Origin: Liquidambar formosana
Lineage: Eukaryota; Streptophyta; Magnoliopsida; Saxifragales; Altingiaceae
Assembly (NCBI GenBank): GCA_039720395.1
Contig: CM077831.1
Span: 3,700,003 to 3,764,002, forward strand
Length of the DNA: 64,000 nucleotides
Reading direction: 5' to 3'
Below are positions 47,436 through 59,420 of this stretch, piece after piece (position 1 is the stretch's first letter; each line of letters starts with the position of its first letter). The translations under genes were made by a program, and so were the position numbers. Under the pieces are notes generated by a model. That model made no database searches. It was given only the letters and a program-made list of their open reading frames with translations, and had not been told where the DNA came from.

Positions 47436-49128
47436 TGTTGGGAATCGAACTAGGGAGGAAAACATACAAACGTGGAATTAAAATTTTCCTACGATTCCCA
47501 AACCCATGAATCCAATTATGCATAATACAAAATAGAAACCCTAACTACAAAGAGAGTTAGGATGGATACTTACAGTTGAACAAAGTCTTCTCCTTTATGC
47601 TCCAAGCTTTGTCTTCTCCTTTTTGCTCCAAGCTTGAACTCCGGGCAGCAATGAATGAGCAATCCAAGTGTACTGCCTCCAACGGTATCCACACCTAGCT
47701 TGAGCTTGAAGTCCTTTCCTTCTTCTTCCTTGTTGTTGCTAGAGATGGAGAAGAAAGAGAAAGAGAGGGGGAAAGCTGTAATTTTCGGCCAGCCCTTGGG
47801 GAGAATGATTGTGTTGATTTCATCACCTTATAGTGGGCATTTTATAGCCCACTAATAGGGCCTGCCATGGGGGGATTCCAAACCCTAGTGGGTTTTGTGT
47901 AATTACTCTTAATTACACAATTAGCCCACTAATTTGCATCAAATACAAATTAGCCCCATAAAGAACCTTTCTTTAATCAATTATACCCTTTCTCTCATAG
48001 ACAATCAAGCTCTCTTAGCATGATCAGTGTGTGACCCATTGGGTTCACATCATCAAGTAGTAGGAATTGCACATGTTGTGCACAATGGAACACTTTCCAT
48101 TAAGGGTCTAATTGGAACTCCTTCCAATTCCCTAATTGATTATAACTCATTTATATCAATTAGGGCTTCTATTAACCATGAGTAACACCTAGCATATGGC
48201 TCATGGTGTGGTCCTTAATGAGGTGAATAGTCATTTACAAAGAACCCTTCTGTTATAGTTTATAGGTTACAATTCCATCCTTCCATCAACACAATGTCTC
48301 CAATTGAACTAATAGGACATGGAAGTATGTCAAGTCCCTAGTTCAATTACTTTATACTCATTCATTAATATCAACTCAATGATGAACTTATGGAAACTCC
48401 TTTCCATATTCATTCTACCATGGGCTCATGGATTTAATGAGTTATATTCAATGAATGCTATATGAGACATTCACTCCCTTTTTCCTGAGAGTGATGGATT
48501 CCTTGTTGATCACTCACATGCCTTCACACATATAGCAGTAGGGCCAATAAACACCCTTACAGACCCCTGAATAGGATCTGCACTTAGTGTTATCAAACTT
48601 CTAAAGCTACATGCATAAGACAACCATGGTGTCTCAGGTCTAAGGATTACTTCTACCACTATAACAATGAGAAACTGATTGACAGGCAGGTTAAAACTCC
48701 ATTCAGTTTATCTCATATCTTTGGTCACATTCAGTGTACCTATTCTTGTAATAGGCACCCACTTGTTGGTTGTAGTGTCTCCACACAAATAGCTTGAGAC
48801 TAGCTATCCTCCTATAGAATCAACCTAACAAGTACTAGTCCTATAGTTCATTATTGTCCATCATAGTGAACCTTCAATTAGGAATGATTTAGGAGTTTAG
48901 TACAGAGATATATTTACAGTCTCGAAATTACAACCCTTTGTAATTTCATATTCTCAACTCTAACTCCATGGACATATTATGTAAATATAAATGATGCATA
49001 TAAACATAATAGAATAAGCCCTTTTATTAAATCAATAATAAATGTGACATGCATAAATGAAATCAATTGATTGTTCCTAATCCCTAAACAATCATCTCTA
49101 TGATTGGCTCTAGGGCATAATCCTAACA
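47436..49128 (-). repeat. C1 5' LTR
   Basis: 1693-bp minus-strand LTR starting TGTTGGGAATCGAACTAGGG, matching 5154-6605 plus 11610-11879. The following ATTAT (49129-49133) is the right target-site duplication. The TATA-like TTTTATA is at 47840-47846. Confidence 0.94.
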
Positions 49129-50938
49129 ATTATATGTTTAAATTTTGATACATGGGATGCATGTTAATTTGATGAGACCCTTAAAACCCCTCTCTTTTAA
49201 TATTAAGTTGAAAATGAAGAAATCATCGGGAATGAATTCTTCATTACCTTCCATCATTATAGGATCATCTAACGTCCCTTAATGTGGGTACCTGGCTGCA
49301 GACATGTAGGAGCTACCCATGTTAAAGACATTACTTGAAACTATCACATATGAGATATCATAGGGTGCCTAAACTGGTATATACCAAGAAACTATAATGT
49401 GAGGTATATATTTGGCGAAACATACCTGTGTGAATGATGGGCTTAACTTAACTAGGGAAGTATTCCAAGAAACTATAATGTGAGGAGTATGTACCCTAGA
49501 GGCAAAATGGTTGGAACTTGCTTATGAAGCAATAGACAAAGAGTTGTCTTCTCATTGTAGGTTAGAAGTCAAGAAACTATAATGTGAGGCTTGTAGGTCA
49601 CAGTGGGACCCCAATCCCCATTAGGAATGAGATTCCCAAGTTCCATTAGAGGGTGTATGGAATTTGATAAAATAGTGGGAGGTACCATATGATTAAAGAC
49701 CCAATCATTATGGACAAAAATGAAATCTAATTCTCTGTTTATGTAGATTACCTAATTACTCACCTCAAAACCCCTGTTTCCTAATATAGGATTGATAGTT
49801 TGACTAAACCCGATTTCTTTGATTGACTTAGGAAATTGAGAATTGTTCTCAATTTCAAAAGATTTTTTATATGCTATTAGGCCTTTTATTAAAGACCCTC
49901 CATAAAACATCCTAAGAAGAAAAAGACACTATGCGTAATTGGCATCTTGTTGCCATGCTATATGATAGTATTGATGACTAATGAGCTTCAGAAGCAAAAT
50001 TAGTCAATGCAAGTGCCTTTGATGTCCTACATCACATACAAAGGTTGTATTGTGAGTAAAATAATACTATAAAGTATAGTACTTGTAAAGGACTTCTTCT
50101 GGACTAGGATGTAATAAAAGTTGTTTATTAATAATCATTCTTTTGAAAAATAATTAATCACATAGAATAGCTTGAGAAGCTAGATGTGATTTAAAATGGA
50201 AGCATAGAGGAAAGCAAGTCTTGAAAAGTCAAAGACAAAGAAATATAATAATTTTGTAGTAAACATAAGGTATTGTAAAGGGAACTTGATAAAGTATAGT
50301 CTTCCTAGAAGAACCAAACTTTTGAAGTTTTGGTTCATGCTCTAAACTAAATTGTTGGTTAGTTCTGCTTCTTGGTTTTTGGATTCTAGTGTAATCTAAT
50401 TCGAAGCAGAAAGTTAAGTAGATAATAAGTTACCTTTAAAAATTTTAATAGAGCAAGAGTTGCTAGATTAATTTTAGGAACTTATTTCTTAACTAGGTCA
50501 TTTAAGACATTCTAGAAATTTGACTTCTGAATTTAAATGACTAATTAGAGTGAATGCAACGCATTTCGAGAATGCAAGAGATGTAGAGACTCTCATTTAA
50601 ATGTAACGATTATGACTTGGTTATGAGATGACCAAACCCATCTTTTACTTGGTGAAGTGAAAGAGTTACATTTATAATTTGACTAATACATTGTGATGTA
50701 TATAGTCATGTAGAGCATGCATTCAATTACAATAGACTCATCTTAGAATACCATAGCTCAATGGTGAATCTAAGAGAACGAATTGAACCCTATTAAGATA
50801 TGGTTTGATCCATGATAAGTTTTACTAATGTATCCATCTAGGATATACCTTAAAATTGCTACATATTGATAATTTAGGGTTCACTCTAGTTTTGTCCCAA
50901 TTATATCAGATATGATATGGGAAGAAACCCAACTTAAA
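49129..50938 (+). mobile_element. Copia C0, right fragment: leader end and degenerate gag-pol
   Basis: Resumes the C4-like leader exactly where 5153 stopped. It includes the hairpin array (49378-49595) and decayed gag and integrase regions matching C4 to about 41475. The rest of pol and the 3' LTR are missing. It ends abruptly in a fusion with minus-strand leader DNA at about 50938. Confidence 0.88.
49378..49595 (+). promoter_or_regulatory. Three-hairpin array in leader, C0 copy with altered loops
   Basis: All three loops read AAGAAACTATAATGTGA, with TA in place of AC at the same two positions. Stems 1 and 2 are kept and stem 3 has one mismatch (GGCTTGTA). Span 218 bp. Confidence 0.9.
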
Positions 50939-52248
50939 AACTCCATTGATGAATTTTCTGCAGAAAAATTCTGCTATGCTATTCATGAAAAATTTCAAAC
51001 CTTTTGAATCTTTTTCCATCAAAACCTTTTTGAAACTTAAAGAAAATCATATATACATTATATATAATGATCCTACAATGATTTTCCATCATAAATACAG
51101 CAGCTTTAATTAGAATTAATTGCAAGAACCTTAGGGTTCTAAAACCCAGACTCAGCCTCCATGGTGTTCTTCTCCTTCTTCTTTCTGTTCTGGCATCTTA
51201 ATCCAATTATGATGCATCTAAATGCTTGGGAACCTTTCCCTACCATGTCTAGAACATAATCCAAGTGGTGGCAACCATTTCCATGCCTTTGATCTCCATC
51301 AATAACTCAAAGTTGTGGCTATTACATCATTCCCGAGCAAAACTGTCTTTCTAGACAGCCTGTAGTACAAAATTCATAACTTTCACTACAGAACTCGGAT
51401 TGCCACACCGTTTGTTGGGTTGGAAAGCTTATTCGAAGATCTTTCTAACCATATATGGCTCGAAAATGTTGGAGAAGAACTCTGATTTCGGCATGCAAAA
51501 CAAGATGACAGTTTTTCATGGCTACCATGAAAACTGTTCATAACAGTTTTATAAAACCCTAGTTTCCTTATTCTTCTTCTGCAAACTCAAACCCTATGCA
51601 ACCTATTGCATCCATGGCTACACTTAACCATCAATTAGAAGAGGAGTAGAAGTGAATTGACCTAGGGTTCCAAACCCTAGGTTCGGCCATGGAGGAAAAC
51701 CAATTATGCAGAAAAATTTTCTAGATTTTTGAGTCATTCGACTACACCATAAATACCAGCCCATATGTATTTTGTATTATGCATAATCATGGCTCTGATA
51801 ACACCATTGGGAATCTTACAAGAGAGAAAAATTGAAGTGCAGAATATAAAAATTTTTCCTATGATGAATCTAACTATGCATAACACAAAATCAAACCCTA
51901 ACTACGAAAAGGGTTAGAACACTTACAGAATTTTTGTCTTCTCCTTTTTGCTCCAAGCTTTGATTCCAGACAGCGGTGAATGAGCAGCCCAAGTGTGCTG
52001 CCTCCAATGGTATCCACACCTAGCTAGAGCTTCAAGTCCTTTCCATCTTTTCCTTGTTGTTGCTAGTGTAGGAGAAGAGAGGAGAGAGAGAGGGAGGTTG
52101 CAAATTTCAGCCAGCCCTTGGGGAGTGAACTTATTGTGATGTCATCACATCACACTACATATATATAGCCCACCAAGGGGGGGTTGGCCATGAAGGAGAA
52201 CCCACTTAGGGTTTTGTGTAATTACTATTAATTACACAATAACCCCTT
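50939..52248 (-). mobile_element. Copia C5 fragment: leader, damaged PBS and truncated 5' LTR
   Basis: 50939-51790 matches the PBS-proximal leader of C3 (26454 onward). The PBS/LTR boundary near 51793-51806 is mutated (GCTCTGATAACACCATTGGG), so the LTR's TG terminus is lost. The LTR then runs to 52248, where the Gypsy element enters; its remainder should lie beyond the right edge. CCCTT (52244-52248) is the probable left Gypsy target-site duplication. Confidence 0.85.
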
Positions 52249-52931
52249 TGTCACACCCCATTTTTGTCACCTTAGCTAGGACATATCATTTCATGTAGGA
52301 TTTTGAGTCCTTTTTGAGTCTAGTCTTTTGAATTGAGTTTCTATGGCATTGAATATCATGTGTATGAATTTTGAAGTGATTTGGAGTTCATCTCGATAGT
52401 TAATAAGAACTTTTGCGACTTTAAGGGCATAATTGTCTTTTAAGCTGTATATTTTCCATTTGACTTTGGAATGAATCTCGAGTCATTCCATCGAGTTCAT
52501 ATGAGTACATAGAGTCTATATAGAGGTTCAATTTCATGAATTAATGGTTTAAGATCAATTCGGCTCATAACGGTTCGAGTTGGCTAAAAGACCCTTTCTT
52601 GGTTTGCTCAAATTGACTCATAAGAGCCAACCAATTTTCTCTCATTTAACTTCAATTGGGCTTTATTTACATCCTAGATATGTTTAGAAAGATCGAATTT
52701 CGATTGGGAAAGCATTTGGTGCAACATTGTGTACAAACCCAGCTTAGCGACGGTGAGGCACCATGGTTAACCACCTTTGTAAAACCTAACCATGCACCCA
52801 TGCTTAGAAATGTGTTCCCCTTTGAAACACGGTCGTTTTGGCTTTTATTTCGTCAAAATCGGACTTAATTTGAACATTCTTGGACTTCTACAGCGAGTAG
52901 GAGTCAAAACCGGAGTGAAAATAGGAGAGCC

Positions 52932-53011
52932 CTCGGGTAACCGTCCAGGGTTGGACGGTCAGCCATCCAAGCCCAGACGGCTGACCGACCAAGCCTAGTT
53001 GGCCACCCGAG
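52932..53011. repeat. GC-rich inverted-repeat island 3, in Gypsy G2 LTR
   Basis: Starts CTCGGGTAACC and ends GGCCACCCGAG, imperfectly complementary; in between are CGGTCAGCC/CGGCTGACC-type repeats. The position within the LTR is equivalent to island 2. Confidence 0.8.
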
Positions 53012-54821
53012 GACTCCATCCTCAACTCAAATTCTGACTCTTCTCTCCTTCTTTTGACGGTTTCCTCCGCTATTACAACTTGTTTTCTCTTAGAAGTGTG
53101 TAAGTTTGAGTTGTTTGAGCACCAAGAGAGTCTCTAATAGCCCTAGGATCATTGTTTAATGAATTAATCTTAGCCATTGGTTTATGGGGTCAGTTCTTTA
53201 TACAAAGAACATGATATTCAACACATAAGGGAGGTTAATTGCACTTTACATTTAGAGAGAGAGGAAGCTACGAGTTTAGAGAGCTAGAAGGACATCAAGA
53301 GGAGGCTCTTCAACCCCAAGCAAGCAAGAGAACAAGATGTTTGAAGACAAGGAAGATTCTACAAGAGGTAAGCACTCTTCTCTTTAATGCTGAACATGAG
53401 TTTTCTGCTTCTCCTTCTTCTCCTCCTTCTTCTTCTATGATAGTTCTAGTGCATGATATAACTCCACATGTTAGGATAGTTCTATGTTTTTAGAATGTTA
53501 TATGAATGATTTTGAGATGGTTTATGGTTTCATATACTTGATAATCCCTGGTTTACTAAGGATTTGATAGTGTTATTCTTTCTATCCTCTTAAATCATGC
53601 ATAGTTCACATGTTTAGATTGCTGTGATTATTATCATGAGTTGATGCTCCTTTTAGTTAATATATATGATATGAATGATATTCATGATGATTTGAGCATG
53701 TGTTAGAGTCTTTTCATAGGTTTTTATGCATGATTGTGAAATTAGGGTTTCGATAACCCTGAATTCGCATGAGTTTCATACAGCATGCTTAGCTTAACTT
53801 TTTGAGTAATTTCTCATCATAGTCATTTTATATATGCTGCATATAGTTGAATCATGCTAGGTTTGCATTCATATAGAGGGTTTTGTAGGTTTTTTGGAGA
53901 CATTATCCTTTTCTAAGGATAATTATCCTTTTCCTTAAGTGAGGTTTTGCATGAGAGCTTTCCGTGATGTGTTTAAGCATGAAATCACTTCTATTGTGTT
54001 CCAGTATATATATTTTACGTAGGATATGATGATTGCACCTCCCCGTAGTGACTTTTTTACGTGAAATTATCCTAGGATAGTTTTGCTTAAGAAAGCTCGC
54101 CGTAGGAAGGTTTATTTTCATATTTTACATGAAATATAATCTTTTTGGTTAGAATAGGCTTAGTTATCATGTTTATTGATATCATTGGTGTCTCTTATGT
54201 TCGTTAGAGTGTCTTTGGTAAGTTTTTTGTGCATGTTAGTCAGGTCATTGCATGTAGGATTGAGTTGGGGTCCTTAGTTATTCATTATTCTTGTTGTTTG
54301 CATGATAAATGGATGATTTTAGGCCTTGTCATGGTTCTGTCCAGATTAGTGTATTGCTCTCTTTGCATGATTTTTCTCACTTGTAAGGGTGCAAACAGGT
54401 ACAATGCTTGTCCTATTGCAAATAGGGCTGCTATAGCTTGAAATGGCTAATGCTTGGAGCTTTTGCGCTCAGGTAAGTAGGGTATGAAGTGCCCTAATTC
54501 ACTTTTCTTCTTTCTTTTCTCTTCTCCCTCCTAGGGTTACTTCTTAACACGAACACATGGTGATTATCAAGGGTTTCCTTCTTTAAAATTCTGGTTTTCT
54601 ATCAAGGTTTTCCTCTTGTGGAAGTTTTCAATTTTGGATTATTCAATACATTTTCAAATAAGGAAACCTAGGATTTTTACCATAGGTTTGCATTAGGTTG
54701 TAACCCTATTCTTTTCGAACTACGTGGACTTTGATCTATGTATTTTGCTGCATGGTACGTAGGCACTCTTCGTGAGGCTCAAGTCTGTCCTAGGATCCAA
54801 GTATCCTAGGCTTTTCTTTTC

Positions 54822-54852
<31 letters not shown>

Positions 54853-55193
54853 CTGTTTTTCTTGTTTTGTTTGTTAAATTATGCATGGATGAGATGATTG
54901 GATGAAATATATGATATACATGCTGCCTTGTGATGATATATGCTGATATTTGAGTGAAAAAGATATTAAGTTAGCCCAATTAAATTAAGAGACCAACTCG
55001 GGCGATGTGGGTGCCTATGGGCTTTGCCCAGAACCTTCCCACGTCGTAACTTAGCCCCCGAATCCAATTTTCTAGTTTCAAAGACTTTGCTTTTCCTTTA
55101 ATGGAGTCATGTGGTTTTGAAAATAAAACATTTTTATGGTTTTCCTCTTTTCCCTAAAAAATAAGGTGGCGACTCCTTTTCGTTTGTTGTCTT

Positions 55194-56849
55194 TGTTAGG
55201 ATTATGCCCTAGAGCCAATCATAGAGATGATTGTTTAGGGATTAGGAACAATCAATTGATTTCATTTATATATGTCACATTTATTATTGATTTAATAAAA
55301 GGGCTTATTCTATTATGTTTATATGCATCATTTATATTTACATAATATGTCCAAGGAGTTAGAGTTGAGAATATTGAATTACAAAGAGTTGTAATTATGA
55401 GACTGTAAATATATCTCTATACTAAACTCCTAAATCATTCCTAGTTGAAGGTTCACTATGATGGACAGTAATGAACCATAGGACTAGCACTTGTTAGGTT
55501 GACTCTATAGGAGGATAGCTGGTCTTAAGCTATTTGTGTGGAGACACTACAACCAACAGGTGGGTGCCTGTTAATAGAATAGGTACACTGAATGTGACCA
55601 AAGATTTGAGATAAACTGAATGGAGTTTTAACCTGCCTGTCAATCAGTTTCTCAATGTTATAGTGGTACAAGTAATCCTTAGACCTGAGACACCATAGTT
55701 ACCTTATGCATGTAGCTTTAGAAGTTTGATAACACTAAGTGCAGATTCTATTCATGGGTCTGTAAAGGTGTTCATTGGCCCTATTGCTATGTGTATGAAG
55801 GCATGTGAGTGATCAACAAGGAATCCATTACTCTCAGGAAAAAGAGAGAGAATGTCTCATATAGCATTCATAATATAACTCATTCAGTCCATGGCCATGG
55901 CAGTGTGAATATGGAAAGGAGTTTCCATAAGTTCATCATTGAGTTGATATTTATGAATGAGTATAAAGTAATTGAACTAGGGACTTGACAGACTTCCATG
56001 TCCTATTAGTTCAATTGGAGACATTGTGTAAATGGAAGGATGCAATTGTAACCTATAAACTATAACAGAAGGGTTCTTTGATAGATACATATTCACTTCA
56101 TTAAGGACGACACCATGAACCATATGCTAGGTGTTATTCATGGTTAGTAGAAGCCCTAATTGATATAAGTGAGTTATAATCAATTAGGGAATTGGAAGGA
56201 GTTCCAATTAGACCCTAAATGGAAAGAGTTCCATTGTGCACACCTCGTGCTATTCCTACTACTTGATGATGTGAACCCAATGGGTCACACACTGATCATG
56301 CAAGATGAGCTTTAAAGTCTATGAGAGAAAGGGTAAGAGTGAATAAAAGAATGGTTCTTTGTGGCCTATTTATATTTGATATAATTTATAGGGGTTATTG
56401 TGCAATTTAGGGAAATTGCATAAAACCCTAATAGGGTTTCCCTCTAGGGCCGGCCCCCTTGAGTGTGGACTATATAAGTCACACTTTGATGTGATGACAT
56501 CATCACAAGAAGAAACCCCAAGGGCTGGCCGAAATTTTCCAGCCTCCCTCTCTCTCTCTCCTCTCTTCTCCTACACTAGCAACATCAAGGAAAAAGGGGA
56601 AAGGACTTGGAGCTCTAGCTAGGTGTGGATACTGTTGGAGGCAGCACACTTGGGCTGCTCATTCACCGCTGTCCGGAATCAAAGCTTGGAGCAAAAAGGA
56701 GAAGACAAAAATTCTGTAAGTGTTCTAACCCTCTTCATAGCTAGGGTTTGATTTTGTATATGCATAGTTAGATTCATGGGCTGTGGAATCAAAGGGAAAA
56801 ATTTTTATATTCCGCACTTCTATTCTTCCCTCTTGTATGATTCCCAACA
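55194..56849 (+). mobile_element. Copia solo LTR nested in Gypsy G2 LTR
   Basis: 1656 bp, TGTTAGGATTATGCCC to GATTCCCAACA, flanked by GTCTT (55189-55193, 56850-56854). TATA box at 56471-56477. It is closest to the element X LTR. No internal sequence remains, so LTR-LTR recombination removed it. Confidence 0.96.
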
Positions 56850-56913
56850 GTCTTTCACTGAAACCTTTTTTTTTTGCCAAATCCCCGTGGGCCATTTTCA
56901 GGGGTTCACAGTT

Positions 56914-56931
56914 TGGCGACTCCACTGGGGA
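56914..56931 (+). other. Primer-binding site of Gypsy G2
   Basis: TGGCGACTCCACTGGGGA, three bases after the LTR. It differs from the initiator-Met PBS of the Copia elements. From memory it fits the tRNA-Arg-type PBS described for Ogre-like elements. Confidence 0.8.
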
Positions 56932-57560
56932 TGTAGAGGGTTGGACTCATTTTATTTGATTGGGCTAAATTAATTTCTTTATTGTTTAATAAAATCAATC
57001 ACTTGCATCCGCTTGATTGTGTGCTTTCATTTATTGCATTGTGTGCGCTATTGTTGCATGATCATTCGATTGTCCCTCGATGTATCCTTGCCAACTGATA
57101 GCCTAGTTCGACCTTGGTTTTCTTGATTCCATGTATTGGGCGAAGCTATCAAACCTCTCTTGCCAAGTACCCTTGAGCTTGCCCTTGGGTATATCAAATG
57201 GATCAATCACATACTGCTAGACCCATGCGGCATTCCTGATGTCACATGTGGTTAGGTATAAAGATTGATACAAGCAAAGTTGAGGACCCTAGCCTACCCT
57301 CTTAAAAGAAAGAATTGCATGTAGTGGCCTTCTAGGACACCGTTGGATCACCTATATGCACACACATTGTTGTGATGATATGCTACCGTGTTTGTGATGT
57401 GTTGCCATGCTTTATTGATTGAGTGGGTAATTAAAGGAAACTTTACATCCTACATTCTTAATACGTATCCTTCCCCATGACCCCCGCAAGGGTAATTGGT
57501 TAAGAGAACTAATTAAGGGTGTACGTTGTAAAAATTTTGAGATAATTAAGGAAGCTTAGG
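56932..57560 (+). other. Gypsy G2 leader
   Basis: About 630 bp between PBS and the likely gag start. I see no ORF, structured repeat or other feature in it. Confidence 0.6.
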
Positions 57561-59294
57561 ATGGACCCTTAGGCTGAAAAATTGAGTGTTTGCCCTTATG
57601 TTAGAGGGAAAGACGTGCTGGCTTGGATCCGTAATCAACAAGGGCACCTAGTTAGTACTGATTCTGTCATCGGGTCAAATATGGCCGAAGAAAGAGTTGG
57701 CAACCGGGGTTTCAACCTTGAGGCCACTTTGAAAGCTATCATGGAAAAGCTTGACCACACTGCCCAGGTATTCGAGACCGCACTCAAGATGGCTCAAGAC
57801 ATTCAGTAGAAGAACTTTGAACCTGAATCTAGGGCCCGTGCCACTAACAACAATCAAGGATCCAATGATTCCGAATCTGCTGAGGAACCATTAGGAGAGG
57901 GGGGAGAACCACCTAAAACCAAGGAGGGGGAAACCAAAGCCACATCAAGAGAGAACCCAACTATCCTGGTAAACAAAGTCGAGGCCTTAGAACGAACTTT
58001 AAAGGAAATCCGCAGATCTGATGATATGGTGAACATCCATACTTTGTCCTTATTCCCAAAGGCTCGTATTCCGCTATAGTTCAAGAAGCCGGAATTGGAA
58101 AAATTCGATGGGGTAGGCTGTCCTAAGACCCACCTCAAGATGTATGTGCGAGCTATGCACCCTCGAGGGGTGAACGATGAGTTATTGGCTCAAATGTTTC
58201 ACGAGTCATTAGCGAGTTCTGCCTTGAAATGGTTTTTGTCATTGGAGGAGAACAGAACCAAGACCTGGGAGGATGTATGCAATGCATCCACGGACCACTA
58301 CAAGTATAACACCGGAGTGGATGTCACGCGAAGGGACTTGGAAACTACTAAGCATGGGGTCAATGAGACTTTCTCCGCCTTCATCACTAGGTGGAGACAA
58401 AAAGCTTCTAAAATGACAGACAGATCAAATGAGGAAGATCAGATTCAGTTGGTGATGAAGAATTTGTTACCCGTATATCACAAGCACCTCTTTTTTCTCA
58501 CTACTTTCCGAACTTCAAAGCTCTTGTTGGGGCTGGCACACAGGTTGAAGATGCAATCGCTGATGGAACAATCAAAACGGAGGAGGTCCAAAGGAGTCAA
58601 AGGATGAACTTTGGAGGAAAACCCAATGCTGAGGTCAATACCATTACCCAACCCGCTCACCCTTTCTCCCTAAATGACTCCACCTCACCCCGCCAATTCA
58701 CAGAGCTATACATGCCACTCGAAAGAGTTTTTGAAAAGCTGAGAAGCCGTGACCTCTTAAAACCCCTTGACCCAAGGCCTCCACTAAGCCCATTGCCCAA
58801 GAACTACAATGAAAATAAGTATTGCAAGTTCTACCAAACCAAAGGCCATCCAACCAACTGTTGCTATCGCCTCCGTCATGAGATTCAAGATTTGCTTGAC
58901 AAGCAGATCATCTCACCACCTACCGCACCAAATCGCCCAAATGTCACTCGAAATCCCCTCCCCACTCACAATGTGCCTCTTCCCAAACAACATAAATGCC
59001 ATCGAGCTTGACTCGTCCCAATCCCGTTAACCCATAAGGCAATACACGCCACTTCCCATGACCTTGACTCAAGTTTTCTACCAATGTTGCAATAAAAGCC
59101 TCATCTTGTCACACCATCCAAAGCTAAGACCTTCGACTCCTCATCAATTCTGTTTGTACCATCAGGTGCCCGGACATGATACGGAGAATTGTATTATATT
59201 GAAAAAGGTAGTCCAAGACCTTATTGACCAAAAGGTTTTAGTATTGCCAAAGAAGTCTGTTCAACAACAATTGAAAGAAAGGTTCGAGACATGA
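57561..59294 (+). pseudogene. Gypsy G2 gag, broken by stops and frameshifts
   Basis: A likely start is ATG 57561, but its fourth codon is TAG (57570). The frame continues with TAG at 57807 and 58077. The capsid-like core (about 58095-58490: FDGVGCPKTHLKMYVRAM, WFLSLEENRTKTWEDV) is recognisable as Tat-group gag. A frameshift at the T6 run 58491-58496 moves the frame to that of 58604-59011. That part has a zinc-knuckle-like CKFYQTKGHPTNC with Tyr where His is usual. A second shift before 59058 leads to another knuckle-like CLYHQVPGHDTENC and a TGA at 59292. Gag would normally form the particle and bind RNA; this copy cannot make it whole. Confidence 0.88.
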
Positions 59295-59420
59295 GATCCT
59301 AAAGTGGGTTTATTGGGAGAGTCGTCCGGAAAGTTTGATTACTATGTACTCTACCCTAACCTCACCCCCGATGAGCCTATAGTCCCCACAAGTTAGGATG
59401 AGTTACCAGAGGAAGATCAA

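Larger units (their letters stand above)
5154..49128 (-). mobile_element. Copia C1, minus strand, expanded by nested insertions and a duplication
   Basis: The outer LTRs are 5154-6605 plus 11610-11879 (3' LTR, left) and 47436-49128 (5' LTR, right). Both start TGTTGGGAATCGAACTAGGG on the plus strand. The target-site duplication is TTTAT on the left and ATTAT on the right, one mismatch. The uninterrupted C4 leader reads straight across this site, which proves insertion. Inside, in order: Gypsy solo LTR, duplicated block, internal region A with the C2 5' LTR, C3, duplicated Gypsy/LTR block, internal region B with C4 nested in it, then the C1 PBS and 5' LTR. Confidence 0.85.
52249..56910 (+). repeat. 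Gypsy G2 5' LTR, with nested Copia solo LTR
   Basis: TGTCACACCCC to GGGGTTCACA; about 3.0 kb without the nested LTR. It has a GC-rich island (52932-53011), the ACTACGTGG block (54716-54795) and a long poly-T tract (54824-54853). Near 55160 a GGTGGCGACTCC string resembles the PBS. Confidence 0.92.

Noticed and set aside
54814..54853. Poly-T tract as a reverse-oriented retroposon tail
   Set aside because: It lies inside the Gypsy LTR with the related LTRs having a shorter T-rich tract at the same place (11145-11170), and no target-site duplication borders it.
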